Positions 48,273 through 60,948 of a stretch of 64,000 bases of DNA are shown here, in pieces; position 1 is the first letter of the stretch; every line of letters starts with the position of its first letter. The notes under the pieces are model-generated. The model saw only the letters and a program-made list of their open reading frames with translations. It was not told the DNA's origin and searched no databases. A program made the position numbers and the translations under genes. The stretch covers positions 248,001 through 312,000 of the forward strand of contig JAHGAU010000016.1 in NCBI GenBank assembly GCA_019925105.1, read 5' to 3'. Origin of the DNA: Niebla homalea. Taxonomy: Eukaryota > Ascomycota > Lecanoromycetes > Lecanorales > Ramalinaceae.

Positions 48273-50516
48273 CCCCTCGATCGCCAAAATTGCATCCGTT
48301 AAGGCGCTAATTTTACTCCTTACACATAACTACTTTTATCGCACCAAAAGATTATAATTATTATTTAATTTATGTGGGAATATAAGTTACATTTGGCCTT
48401 AATTGGTAAATTATTATTTGATCCAAGTTTAAAATTCAAAAGCCCGTGAGTATCTTAGGACCTAATGGAACAACGTGGATTTTCCCCTCCCTCCCAGACA
48501 GTTTACCCACTGAATCATTTACTTACGCCGATGCATATACGTCCAACAGCCATTATTTTCACCTTGAGAGGTTCTATAACATGCCAGTTTATACGTCCCA
48601 TACTCCCAGCTTATCTGGCTAGCCTCAATCTTCCTGCGTTTATAAGCCACGAGATTTGGATTAATTGGCTCCAGGGCTTGTCTCGTAGGCCTGTCCGTCT
48701 TCTGGTTGGTATAAGACCAGCACCTCTTTCGACTCGGAAGCTTTTTAAAGCCATGCTCTGGTCCAACCGTCTCCTGTCCTACGGCTTTAATGGCGGATGG
48801 GCTAATGGCCCTTGTAAATCGTGATCTCCCTTTATTGCGTAGGATTAATGCCGCCGCAAGATCCCTCATAAAGCTTTCATAATCTCGGAACAGGAAACGA
48901 TTCTTGCTGACGTCTGTACAGTGAATCTCTTGAAGTCTGAAGGCATTCTGTGCCGCGAGTTTAATTATACTCATTAAATTGGTCCGTTAATATTGTACGT
49001 GTGGACGGTTCAGGTAGAACGTTGCCCTTATTTGAGAGTTACGATCCACGCCGCCTATGTGCTTATTGTATTCGTTAATGACGGCTGGCTTATCGACCTC
49101 GCCATCAACGATCATAATATCTGGAATACCCTTCCTTTTCCGAGCATCCATGGAAACCGTTTCTGACTCAACGTACTCGAGATTATGGTCTGTCGTTATG
49201 AATTGGACGACGTTGTTATCCTGCCATGCCAGATAAAGGACGTTATCGACGATATCGACAGCTTTCTTCCCCCAGTCACGTTTTTTCTTGAACAAAGCCT
49301 CAGTTTAAAACAAAGCCTCAGTTTGAACAAGTCCTCTGGAAAACCGGACCCGGCTTTGGCTGTACCGCACAGCGCGATACCATGTTGGCGGAGTGCATTG
49401 GCCAGCTTGATATTGTTGAAGAAATTGTCCATATACAGCAAATAACCTCCGTCAATCTCTGGTAAACGGACGGCAAAATCCAGCACCATACGAGAAATGC
49501 CCGAAAGCTGCCCACTTTTAATACCCAGTTGCCTAGGGGGTAATATTGGTTAAACAGCGAGGACCTAAGATTAAATTTATATGAATATTTATGTGGTATC
49601 TGCCGCCACTGGATGATATTAGAGATTCATGACTTATACCAACTTTCGAGGAGAATAGGAAATCAACTACGTAGTCCCCGTCGCAAACGAGAAACATCTT
49701 AAACCCTGTCCCGGCTGCTTTCGTGCCAGCCTGCATCGTATGCTTCGATCTGCCTTTAAACTTGTCCAGAGCCTTATTAAGCGACAACCTACTACCCGGC
49801 TGATAGTAGGTAAGGCATCCTCTTCGGACGGAGTGAACGATTCTCTCCACCTTCTTCCAATAATGATTGCCTGGATCCGGGTCGTTTGGATCATTGACCT
49901 TAAGGAAGCGATACAGCTGTTCGTATCGCTGCCTAGATATATGTTGTTTGATGAAAGGCACTAACCCTGTAGTAAGCTTTCGGGACCAGTAGTCAGACGC
50001 CTTTGCCAAACGAGTTACTGTTATTAAAATTCTGATGCCAAAGTACGCGCAAATCTCGGTTTCGCATGTCTCGTATTATGATTTACGGTGTTCTTTCTGG
50101 GCATCGTCTAACGTCTCCTGCCAGATCCGAGTACGGGTATTGGTATTTTCAGCGATGAAGGTAAACTCCTCGTAAGGGATAAAAATACAAAAGAAATCTA
50201 ATGGAGTGGGAAAGCTCCATGGCAATGGCAAAAGTTTGCGATATCTATGGGTGATATCTACGGGCTCGTAAAAGGGGAGAGCCTTTTCTGCAGATTCTTG
50301 GATAATATCGTCTGCAGTCTTACGTTTACTGCTTTCTATGGTCTAAGAGTCAAGCGGAAGAGTATCAGGGACACTAGGAACGTCTTTATCAACTCTGAGA
50401 CGCACGGCTTCTGTGTTATTGTAGATATTATAAATAATATAATTTATGGTGGTAACGGTTACCCCTGAAAAATTTTGCTAGCGCCTTAACAGATACAGTT
50501 TTGGCGATCGAGGGGA
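48273..50516. mobile_element. piggyBac-type transposon, TIRs present, no TTAA
   Basis: Inverted ends share CCCCTCGATCGCCAAAA and GTTAAGGCGCTA (left 48273-48317, right 50475-50516), flanked by TA (48271-48272, 50517-50518). Inside, almost end to end, is a minus-strand piggyBac-like transposase. piggyBac elements normally duplicate TTAA; none is seen at these borders. Moderately RIPed. It lies just downstream of the TPR-CHAT gene (stop at 50755). Confidence 0.72.
48519..50455 (-). pseudogene. piggyBac-like transposase relic
   Basis: Segments in order on the minus strand: PYEEF-type N-terminal block near 50165; ICAYFGIRIL near 50060; SDYWSRK with FLKVND (50000-49880); LSLNKALDKFKGRS (about 49780-49735); VLDFAVRLPE...YMDNFF (49489-49420); VLYLAWQD and YNKHIGGVDR (49240-49040); and a C-terminal Cys/His tail with KLPSRKRC (48700-48520). 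These follow the DDE_Tnp_1_7 family layout. Breaks: RIP-type stops, a frame change near 49520, another near 49295 beside an 18-bp tandem duplication (49292-49327), and Cys-to-Tyr changes in the terminal zinc-binding tail. The start was probably an ATG near 50450, now ATA. Confidence 0.85.
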
Positions 50517-50879
50517 TAGCTCACTAATATTCCCTTATATGAGAAAATTTATTATCATCATTAAACGACTTAAAAGTGATGCGTTATACTTCTAGACTGC
50601 TGAGTTATAATTTTACTCTGCTAATCAATCCCCAGTCGATTCATATAGACGGGTAAAATATATTAGATGGAGAGAGGACGACTGGTAAATTAGAGTAAAT
50701 ATGTTTAGGTTTATATCTTAGTTAATGAGCCTCTGCCGCGATTTAGATAAATATTTATACGCCAAAATAAACGTAAGGGACCCAATAGAATTAAATAGGT
50801 TTTATATTTTTATTTAAGTTGAAATCCTTTGGATTTATCGTTTGGTCTTAACTTAGATCCAACTATTATACCGCTATTT

Positions 50880-51750
50880 AATCGTTATTAATTTTTTAAA
50901 GTTTTTTAAGGCTTTTTAATACTTCCTTTATAGAGTTCTTTTTGATTAACCGTTTTTAAAAATATCTACTTATATAATATAGTCCTTCACCGACCGATCT
51001 ATCGTTCATTTTATAGTCTTATATTTATTTATATATTATTATCGCTATCTTTAAGTATAACTTATTATTAACTTCTTATAAGGTATTAATAACGTACCGG
51101 AAGCCGGTAAGTTAATATATGCTAATTAAATAAAGACTTTTATTAAGAAGATTATTATACTTAATTCAACCGGTTCCATAAGCCAATAAATAAGTAAGAA
51201 ATAACGCTTACTTTTAAAGGTTTATTTTAAGAAGGTTTATTATTATTAACGGCTTTATTTCTTAATCTTATAAAAGTAAATAACTTCTTATTAAATTAGA
51301 TTAATCAATAAAACTATAATTAATAAAGTAAAATATCTTATAGCTTTTTAAAGTAAATAAAATTTATTCTTTATATAATAATAACTTACTTACTTATAAA
51401 TCCATAAAACTATAAAGTCTTTTTAACTCTTAAATCTTTTATATTGTAAATTTAAAATCGTAACGTTATAATATTTTATATATTATAAATAGAATAACCT
51501 TTTTTAAACTTAACCTTTTTATTAATTAAGGATTATAACGGCGGCCGTAAATAATTGCTTTTATAAAGGAGCTATAGGATAATATTATATGGTTAATAAT
51601 AATATTTAATAAGCTTTAAGACGGATAACCTATTATATAAATAAGGAATTTGGCTAAAAAACCTATAAGAATTTACCATATATAAGGCCAGCCGTTAATA
51701 AAAGGGGTTTAAATAAACTTAAATATATTAAGAACCGGCCGGGCTATAAT
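50880..51750 (-). other. CHAT protease domain of the TPR-CHAT relic
   Basis: Separate entry for the effector domain. Read through RIP stops, it keeps hydrophobic pattern and spacing: the IWxI..G block, SYSSFIKAIIYGRR (about 51550-51600), FYFINYS around the lost His, YLLL near 51270, LAYGTG around the lost Cys, and LYLISIY.LTGFRYV. Both catalytic codons changed by C-to-T on the coding strand or G-to-A (CAC or CAT to TAT; TGC or TGT to TAT), which fits RIP. Confidence 0.85.
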
Positions 51751-52439
51751 ATTCTATAATTATTTAAGGACTTCCGGTTACGTTAATACTTCCGTTTCCG
51801 ATAATATTTCTATAATATAAGTTTAAATATCGTTAATATAGAAATAAAATAATTATAAAGCCCGTATTTAAGTTTTCTTAATAATTAAAGTATCATAACG
51901 GTAATTAATCCCGTTAATAATAATAATCGGACTGTATTTTATGGCGGCCTTTAATTAATCTTCAGATAAAACGTAAAGAAATTAATTAAATTCAGGAAGT
52001 TATTAAATTTCCTAAATTATTTACTTTAATTCCTTATTAATAATATAGCGTAAATCGACCTTACGTTATATCTAAATTATTAAAGAATTAAATTAATTTT
52101 AAAGAATAATATTTTTTTATTAATTAAGGATACTTTTATTAAAGGTCAGATATATCGGTATATAATTTATTTATAAACCCTATAATTACGTTACGGCCAT
52201 ACTTAAGGACTTAAACTATATCCGATGGTATTTTCGTTATATTTAAGGTTATTATTAACATTATAGAAGTTAATTTAATAATTTCTATAAGTAAATATTA
52301 CTTATCCGAGGTCTTAAGAAAGCGAAATATAAGTAAAGAAATTAAGGATACGGTCTTTAAAGTAACTTTATAAGCCCAAAATTAATCTTAAGCGGCCGTA
52401 AAAAGTATAAATAAAGCCCTTTTAGCTCTTAATCAATTA

Positions 52440-53594
52440 TTAATAGGATATAAAGACTAATTAAAAGCTTCCTAATATCATTAAATAGTTATTTTAAGAT
52501 CTATTATTACTCTTATTCTAATATATCTATTATAATATTTATCTTTAAAACTTTTAAGTCGACTTATTTAATTTAAATAATCTATTAATATTATATCGAG
52601 AACTTCTTAATATCGCTAAATAATTATTTTAAGATCTATTATTACTTTTATTTTAATATATTTATTATAATATTTATTTTTAAGATTATTAATTCGACGT
52701 ACTTAATTTAAATAATTTATTAATATTATATTAAGAGCTTCCTAAAATTATTAAATGGTTATTTTAAGATTTATTATTACTCTTATTTTTAAAAATTTAT
52801 TATAATATTTATTTTTAAGATATTTAAGTCAACTTATTCGATCTAAATAATATATTAATATTATATTAAGAGCTTTTTAATATTATTAAATGGTTAATTT
52901 AAGATCTATTATTATTCTTATTCTAATATATTTATTATAATATTTATTTTTAAGATTATTAAGTCGACCTATTCAATTTAAATAATCTATTAATATTATA
53001 TCGAGAGCTTCTTAATATTATTAAATAACTATTTTAAGATTTATTATTACTCTTATTCTAATAAATCTGCTATAATATTTAATCTTAAGATTATTAAGTC
53101 AATTTACTCGATTCAGATAATTTATTAATGTTATATTAAAAGCTTCTTAATATCACTAAATAATTATTTTAAGATTTATTATTGCTTTTATTCTAATATA
53201 TTTATTATAATATCCATTTTTAAAACTATTAAGTCGACCTATTCGATCTAAATAATTTATTAATATTACGTTAAGAGCTTATTAATATCGTTAAATAACT
53301 ATTTTAAAATCTATTATTACTCTTATTTTAATAAATTTATTATAATATCTATTTTTAAAATAATTAAGTCGATCTATTTAATTTAAATAATCTCTTAATA
53401 TTATATTGAAAGCTTCTTAATATCGTTAAATAGTTATTTTAAGATCTATTATTGCTCTTATTGTAATAAATCTGTTATAATATTTATTTCTAAGATAATT
53501 AAGTCAACCTATTTAATTTAAATAATTTATTAATGTTATATTGAGAGCTTCTTAATATCGCTAAATAGCTGTTTTAAGATCTATTATTATTCTT
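52440..53594 (-). repeat. TPR array, distal block: nine units of exactly 135 bp
   Basis: The ATTTTAAGAT box begins at 52491, 52626, 52761, 52896, 53031, 53166, 53301, 53436 and 53571 (one unit has AATTTAAGAT). Minus-strand units read Y-x-R-T-G-A-I-x-D-L-x-x-A-I-x-x-x-x-E-A-L-x-x-x-x-x-D-x-x-x-x-x-x-x-L-x-x-L, the 45-residue TPR of fungal TPR-CHAT proteins. Confidence 0.9.
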
Positions 53595-53599
53595 ATTCT

Positions 53600-53777
53600 T
53601 GTCAGGGTTTAGGGGTGTTGATAGCTGAGGTGCTAACCCGGCACAAGGAGTGTCACCGACTGGGTATATTAGGGCCTTCGGCCCCTTTACTCCTATACTT
53701 CTATACTTTAATGTCTTTAATTATACGTAATATATCCTTTACCTCTTAACCACTTTAAAGGGGCTTATACTTTAATA
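53600..53777 (+). repeat. 5' LTR (178 bp), RIP-affected
   Basis: Starts TGTCAGGGTTTAGG and ends TTTAATA (TAACA in the solo and 3' copies). It matches the other LTRs through CCGACTGGGTATATTAGGGCC and GCCTTCGGCCCC. It lacks about 37 bp of palindromic sequence present between the GAGGTG and TAACCC equivalents in the 3' and solo copies. Confidence 0.9.
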
Positions 53778-54439
53778 TTATATTAAAGTTAACCTATTTA
53801 CGCCTTCGTAAGGAATAACGAGGTAAAATAAAGGCTTTTATTAATAATACTTATTAATAACGGACGGTAAGCCGATAATTAAAAACGGTATTAAACGGGC
53901 GGTAATAACGGTTAAACGTACGGTAATTAGTATCCGGACGGGCTATAAAAAAACGTCGATAATTAAGATAAAAGGTTACGATAACTTTAAATAAATAAAT
54001 ATTAATTTTATTAAGCTATATAAAGAATTAATTTAAGGGTTAAATTTTAATAAGGCGATTTAAAGGCTATAAGTAAAATAAACCTTAAAATATTAGAATT
54101 TAGTTAAAAATAAACCTATAAAAGCCTATAGAATCCTTACTTATTATTTTTTTTTTCTTTAAAACCTTTAATTAAGATATTTAATTTTATATTTTTACTT
54201 TAATATAAAGTACTTAATATCCGTTAAGAAAACCTTTTAAAGAGTACTTTATAATATAAGGGAGCAGTATTAACGTTATTATAATATAAAGATTCATTAT
54301 TTTACTTTACGATACTACCCTTATAACACGGAAACCGTTAAACAGAAAGGTTAATAAACGCGTTTTTTTCCTTTTTTTTTTCCTTTTCTTCTATTTACCT
54401 TTATCCTTCTTTTATTTTAACTTATTTTTCACTTATACC

Positions 54440-56100
54440 TTATTTACCATAACTATAAATAATAAACCTTAATAACTTTCTTAACTAAAGGCCTTTACGG
54501 GTTTTAAATATAACTTATAAAATAATTCTTAAGGGGACTTCGATTAATTAATATAATTTATTAAAAATAAAACCTTTTTTTAATTAAATAGGAAAGATAA
54601 AGATCCGATAGATTACTTAATTACCGGGAACCCGGTTTTAAATAATAATTACGGAAAATATAAGGACTATATTGCCCGTTAACATTATTATAAATTAAAA
54701 AATATTACTTTAAAGGAATTAATTAAACGTATTTATATCTTATAAAAATTTACACTTATTTTGCCTTTTAATCCGCGTTATTTAAGAGATTTAAGGAATT
54801 CTTAAAGTAATTAAACCTTTTACGTTAAGAACGTAACGTTAATACTTAATACTATAAGGACGTAAATAACGAAATATAAGTCTTTTAAATAAAATTAGCT
54901 AATATCAAAAAGGACCTATAATTAAAGACGAACCAAATTACTTACTTATAATAATAAAACTATAATAACTCCCCTCCCCCGGAAGATTTAAACCGTCTTA
55001 AAGTATTAGAAATCCGTAACCGTAAATTAAAAGATTAAAATATAAACTTTATTATTAAGCTTAAAAATCTTTAACGGAATAATTTAACCTTTTTACCTTA
55101 CTAATTTATAATATCTTTTATCCTTTATAAAAAATTTAAGTTAATTAAAATTAAGGATCCTAAACTTTTTATAAAGGAGGATTATAATTAATACCGTTTT
55201 TTTAAACGTTACGTTATTATTAAGTTCCGGATAAATAAGGATTAATATCCGATTATATAAGTTTAAGTCGATTATATTTTAATATTATTAAGTCTTAAAG
55301 TTTTTAAATAATTAAAAACGGAATATAACAATAATACTTTATTAAGCTTCTGAACTTTTAAGGAATTCTAGACTTTCTTAAACTAAATTTTTAAAAACGT
55401 TAATTAAAAAAAAAATTAAACTAATAATTTTTAAACTTTAGGAATATTAATTAAGGATAAATTTATAATATTTTATTTTAACTTTACCCGCTTAATTAAA
55501 GTCTTTAAGTACGTAAATCTTAAGAGGAACCCGAAAATTATAGTTTATAAATTAATTACTTAACTCCTTAACCGGCTTTATGAAAACCTTCTTTAAGGAA
55601 GTTATAATTTAAATAACCTAAATGAAACCCGGGTATATTTTGAAAAAATAAACCGTTTTTAACGTTCAGAATATTACCGTTAATAAAAAACCTTTAACCC
55701 GAGTAAAACCTTTATTAAGGAAATTAAGGAGATTACGAGAACCCGTATTACTTTTTTTAAATCCCTTAATAAAATAAGAGGTTTCGGAAGATCCGGGTTC
55801 CGATAAATTACTCCCGCCGTCGCGAAGTTAACTCCTCCTCCGGATATTAAATACTTTACTTATTAAAAGAATTATTTTTAAGCCGATTATTTTAACCGTT
55901 AACGTAATTAAGGTAATATTTAGAAGTATTCTATTTAGGTTTATTATATTGTTTTTAACTTAAATAAATAATTTACCCGTAATTAAAACGGTTAAATCTC
56001 TTATACCCTTAAAGATATTTTATTTAATAATTTAAACGGGTTATTAATAAAAGATTAAGTTTTATAGAAATCATTATAAAGGATAAAAACGCGTATTACT
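54440..56100 (+). pseudogene. gag relic of the chromodomain gypsy element
   Basis: Plus-strand frame with RIP stops. A zinc knuckle of the C-x2-C-x4-H-x4-C type, with Cys as Tyr (reading KYFTY then ADYF), lies at 55845-55895 after a TPPPDIK stretch, typical of this gag class. Upstream, 55440-55800 reads as a helical capsid-like domain. The N-terminal limit is approximate. Confidence 0.65.
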
Positions 56101-59100
56101 TTTAAATTTTAACGATCAAGTATATTAATAATATTAAAGACCTTTTTAACATTTAAAATAATAAACCTTAGATTATTAACGGGTTTATAAGTTACGGAAA
56201 TTAACACTTTTTTTATCCTTCTTAATTAATTTAAGTATTACCGGTTATTATTTTATTAATAAATAAATTATCCTATAAGTTTACGTAATACTTTAAATTT
56301 CTTTTTTAACCTTTTCCCGACTTAAGCTTATTTAAAATTATAAAAGTAAATACCTACGGCTTATTATTTATATAATTTATCCCCGGATAACTATAAAAGG
56401 TTATTCAGAAAGTTAATCCTTTATATTTATTACCCGGCTTAAAATATACGATACGATCCTTAAACAATTTTAAATAAAATAATATTACGTATTTATTTAC
56501 TTTATAATTAATAAGATTTTCTTTATATTAAATTAATATAATTATAACGGGGCTAATTATTAAAATATAAAGTTTATTCCGGATTTCCTTTAAACTATAG
56601 CCTTAATTTATTAAGCCTTAAATATACTTTTAAAAAGTAAAAAACTAAAGTTATGAAAGCCCCGGGAAAAAAAAAAAAAATTATTAAACAATCTCCCTTT
56701 CTTAAAGCCTATTAATAAAAAGAAATCCTTCTTAATTAAAACTATTAATAAGGCGGCCTTTTATATTATTATAAAAACCCAAAAAAAAGAAAAAAATTTA
56801 GATTTTTATACTTTAATAACGGACTTAATTAATTATTTAGATTTTTTAATAATACCTTAATTAATATTTCTATTATAATAATTTATAAAATAACTTTATG
56901 GAAAAAGCGGCTTTTATAAATAAGATTACGGTTAAACTTTTAGCGGAATATTACGATTTTTAAAATATTTTTAATTACGTAACGGTAAATAATTTACCTT
57001 TATACCGGGATTATAATTATAAAATTAACTTAACCTCGGAGGGGATTCCTTTTTAAAGTCGTATTTATTCGCTTTTAAGCTATAAGCTTTAAAAATTAAA
57101 GGAATATATTATTAAGAACTTAAAAAAAGGATTTATTAAGCTTAATAAAGCCCTTTATAGATCCTTTATTTTTTTTGCCCTTAAGTTTAACGGCGATTTA
57201 CGATTATACGTAGATTACCGTAATATTAACGTTATTATTAAGAGGAATCGACACCTTATTCCTTTAATAAAAGAAGTATTATTTTAAGTATTGGTTATAA
57301 GTAAATTACCCGCTTAAATATTATTGCGGCCTTTAATAAGCTCCGTATATACCCGGAGAATAAAAACTTTATAATATTTATTACTTTATTAAACGCCTTT
57401 AAGTATAAAGTTATACCTTTCGGCTTAATTAATAACCTTACGTTATATTAATAATATATAAATAAAGTTTTATTTAATTATTTAAATATCTTTATTTAAA
57501 CTTACTTAAATAATATTATTATTTATAACGTAATTAAGAAAAAGCATACCCGGTATATACGCTTAATATGAAAGCGTTTATATAACGCCGGTTTATAAGT
57601 AAATATCCGGAAGTATGAATTTAAAGTTTAATAAATTAAGTTTTTAAGTCTTATCCTTATTATTAACGGGCTAAAAGTAAACCTTAATAAAGTAAATAAG
57701 ATTAAGGATTGGCCGGTCTTTATTAACCTAAAAGCTCTTTAAAGATTTATTAACTTTTATAACTTTTATTAAAGATTTATTCCTTAATTCTTTAAAATAA
57801 TGTCAGGGTTCAGGGGTGTTGGTAGCCCAGGGATAGGCCCGGTAGGGCCTATCCCGGGCCAAGCCCGGGGTTAGTCCGGCACCCAGGAGTGTCACCGACT
57901 GGGTATATTAGGGCCTTCGGCCCCTTCACTCCTATACCTCTGTACTTTAGTGTCTTTAGTTATACGCAATACACCCTTTACCTTTCAACCACCCCAGAGG
58001 GGCTTGCACTCTAACAAATAATAAAACCTTTTTTAAAACTTATTAAAAAGGAAACCTTATTTATATAATCCCCGGAATATTAAAAAACTTACGCGATACT
58101 TAAAAAAACTTTTATTACGGCCTTTATATTAATTTATTACAATTCTAATAAAGAAATAATCCTTAAAATTAACTTTTTAAATTACGTTTCCGGCGGTATT
58201 TTTTCCCAATATAATAAAGCCGGGGAATTATATTTAATAACTTATTATTTTAAAAGCATATTATTGGTTAAATTCAACTATAATATTTATAATAAAAAGT
58301 TTTTTATTATTATTAAATATTTAAAGAATTAACGGCCAGAATTAAAAGTAATAAAGAAGTTTTTTTTATATTTTTAGTGATAATTAAGCTTTAAAGTATT
58401 TTATTAAGAATTTAAAGCTTATAAAATATTAAGTAAAATACCTTAATACCCTTTTTAAGTTCAATTTTAAGGTTATTTATTACCCGGGTAAATAAAATAA
58501 TAAGGCCGACGCTTTTATTTAGATGCCCGGTTATCGACCTTAAGGCGATAATAATAATAAGGTTAAAGACCAGTTTTAACCCGTTTTACCCCCGAACGTT
58601 TTAAGGTTTTAATTTTAAATAAAAGGGAAAAAATACCGGTATTAACCTATTTAATCCCTAAAGAACTTAGGTTTTATAAGTAAATCCGTAAAATTAACCG
58701 TACCGATAAAAGCTTAATAGAGTTTAAAAAAATAATTATAAAAAATAAATTGTTTAATTTTAAAAATATATCTTTAATCCGTATTAAGATTTAATCCAAT
58801 ATCCTTATTAATAAAAATAAATTATAAATATTAATATTACTTATTACGGAGGTTTTAAAGTATATTTATAATAAGTTAATTAATAATTATTTTAACTAGG
58901 ATCATACGATTAAACTTACCTTTTAATATTTCCTTTAATTTACATTATAAGACGATATCGATTATTATATTTTAAATTACGATATTTATTTTTAATTTAA
59001 GGCCCCGTAATAAAAGCCCGTAGGATTACTTTATTAATTAAAAATCCTAAAATAAAGATAAATTAATTTTTTAATTAACTTTATTACCGGATTATTTAAA

Positions 59101-60210
59101 TATAAAGGTATAAACGTTATCTTTACCGTAATTTATTTATTATTTAAAGGTTAATATTATATCCTTTATTATATTAAAAAGGAAAAGATTTCCGTTAAAA
59201 ATATAATTTAATTCTTTATTAAGGAAGTATTTAAGTATTATGGCCTTCCGGATAATATTATTTTAAATTACGGCCCGTAATTTATTAATAAAATATAATG
59301 TTTTTTATTATATTAATTTAAAATCCACCCCCGGATTTTAATTTTTAATTATATTAAAAGTAATAATTAAATTAAAAGAATAAATTAAAAGGTAAAGTAA
59401 GGACTCCGGATTTACGTAAATTACTTATAAAATAATTAAGTATAATAACTACCTATAATGGAATTTACGGATAATAATAATTTAAATTAATCGATTAAAA
59501 TAATACTTTTTTACCTTAATAAGGGCTTTTACTTAAGGATATTATTCGGGCTTAATAATATTAAATATATTATCGTTTATAAATAACTTTAAATTAAGGA
59601 AGTTATTAATATTATTAAAACTATATAAGAAATCCTTAATATAATATATTTTAATTTAAATAAAACTTACGATAATATATTTAAGTAAATTAATTATTAA
59701 TATTAAGAGGTAAAGTTTAAGATAAACGATAAGGTTTACGTAAACGTTAAATATTTAATAACCGATTAACTTAATAAAAGCTAAATTATAAACGCTTAAA
59801 TCCTTATATTATCCTTAAATAATATTATTTTTCTTATAAACTAAACGTCTTAAATACCTTCCGGGTTTATTTTACCTTTTATATAAGCGATTTAACCCGT
59901 ATTCCGATTAAAAAGAAATTATTTTTATTAAGATAAATTAATTTATTTTCTGAACTTAATATCGTAAACAAGGAAGGTATTAAAAAATAAGAGCTTAAAG
60001 AAATTATTAATTCCCGGCGTACCGGTTAAAAGTAAAGGCTATAATATAAAATTAAATAAATAAACTTACCCCCGGATAATATTTAATATTATATTAACGT
60101 TAAAGAATTCCTTTATACTTAAGGATTAATTAAAGTTTTTTATAAGAAGTACCCGGATAAACCTGGATTACGGCCCGGAGATTTAAATAATATAGTAATA
60201 CTTTAGGTAA
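56100..60210 (+). pseudogene. pol relic: protease, RT, RNase H, integrase, chromodomain
   Basis: Plus strand. RT: LRLYVDYRNIN at 57198-57230, the YxDD box as Y-L-N-N at 57513-57524, and the FIxxFI thumb region just before 57800, where the solo LTR cuts in. RNase H resumes at about 58022. Integrase: the GQTERVNQ-type box read as N-x-x-I-K-R-I-N at about 59365-59391. A chromodomain-like end, SRRTG...YKIK..N.PPDN..YY, lies at about 59995-60110 and is followed by KKYPDKPG. These mark a chromovirus-type Ty3/gypsy. Stops throughout. The protease was not resolved. Confidence 0.82.
57801..58016 (+). repeat. Solo LTR nested in the gypsy RT/RNase H region
   Basis: 216 bp, TGTCAGGGTTCAGG to CTCTAACA, with its own 5-bp duplication AATAA (57796-57800 and 58017-58021). 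It keeps CA and TG dinucleotides, so it is much less RIPed than its host: a younger insertion reduced to one LTR by recombination. It carries a perfect 11-bp hairpin, GGGATAGGCCC with a GGTA loop, at 57830-57855. Confidence 0.93.
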
Positions 60211-60563
60211 TCTTTAAGGGTTACTTTAAGTATTTAGGGTAAATGATAACCTCTCCGGGTATAAAATTCAATATTATAAGCCGTATATTATATCCTTATT
60301 AAGCTTAAGGGCCCCTTAAGATAACCTTATAATTCCTTAAAGCTATTAAAACGATTATTATTAATATTATTTACTTATACGGATTATACGTCCCTTTATT
60401 GGTATAAACTTAATATATAAAGTAAGGAAATTGAAAAAATATTTTAAAAAAGGGGTAAATCGTAAAAAACGATACCTGCCCCGGAACCCCCCGGACGAAA
60501 TTACGTTTCAAGGCTTATTACGGGGGTTACCGCCACGATACTACCCTTATTACTCTTATACTA

Positions 60564-60644
60564 CTTACCCGGCCAATTAATAACGGGTAAGCTAAGTGAT
60601 CTGCGACTCTCACGTTAGTTACCCGGCCAATCAGTAACGGGTAA
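60564..60644. repeat. Twin hairpins in the 3' untranslated part of the gypsy element
   Basis: Two copies of a TTACCCG...CGGGTAA stem-loop with a GCCAAT(T/C)A(A/G)TAA core (about 60564-60591 and 60619-60644), in GC-normal DNA just upstream of the polypurine tract. Possibly RNA structure for packaging, processing or termination; inference only. Confidence 0.6.
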
Positions 60645-60714
60645 GAGGGGTGATTTTAAGTTTAAAATTTTTTCCTTTTCAGCGTACTTATAGGCTCGAG
60701 GGTAAGCCTTTCTT

Positions 60715-60728
60715 AAAGGGGGGGGTAA
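60715..60728 (+). promoter_or_regulatory. Polypurine tract
   Basis: AAAGGGGGGGGTAA immediately precedes the 3' LTR, in the expected place for plus-strand DNA priming. It confirms the plus orientation of the element. Confidence 0.85.
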
Positions 60729-60943
60729 TATCAGGGTTTAAGGGTATTAATAGCTAAGGTGTAGGCCCTACCGGGCCTACCCCGGGCCAAGCCCGGGGTT
60801 AACCCGGCACAAAAAGTGTCACCGACTGGATATATCAGGGCCTTTGGCCCTTTCACTCCTATACTTCTGTACTTTAGTGTCTTTAGTTATACGCAATACA
60901 CCCTTTGCCTCCCAACCACCCCAGAGGGGCTTGCACTCTAACA
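60729..60943 (+). repeat. 3' LTR (215 bp)
   Basis: Begins TATCAGGG (TG changed to TA) and ends CTCTAACA, followed by the ATTCT duplication. It contains the AGGCCC-TACC-GGGCCT hairpin and CCCGGGCCAAGCCCGGG palindrome also found in the solo LTR but not in the 5' LTR. Its first third is RIPed and the last two-thirds nearly clean. Confidence 0.9.
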
Positions 60944-60948
60944 ATTCT

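Larger units (their letters stand above)
53600..60943 (+). mobile_element. Chromodomain Ty3/gypsy retrotransposon inserted in the TPR array
   Basis: Full element with 5-bp target duplication ATTCT (53595-53599 and 60944-60948), TG...CA-type LTRs, a polypurine tract and gag-pol in plus orientation. Removing 53600-60948 restores the 135-bp TPR phase exactly (53571 plus 135). The internal region is heavily RIPed while parts of the LTRs and 60440-60728 are GC-normal. A solo LTR of the same family sits inside it (57801-58016). Confidence 0.92.
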
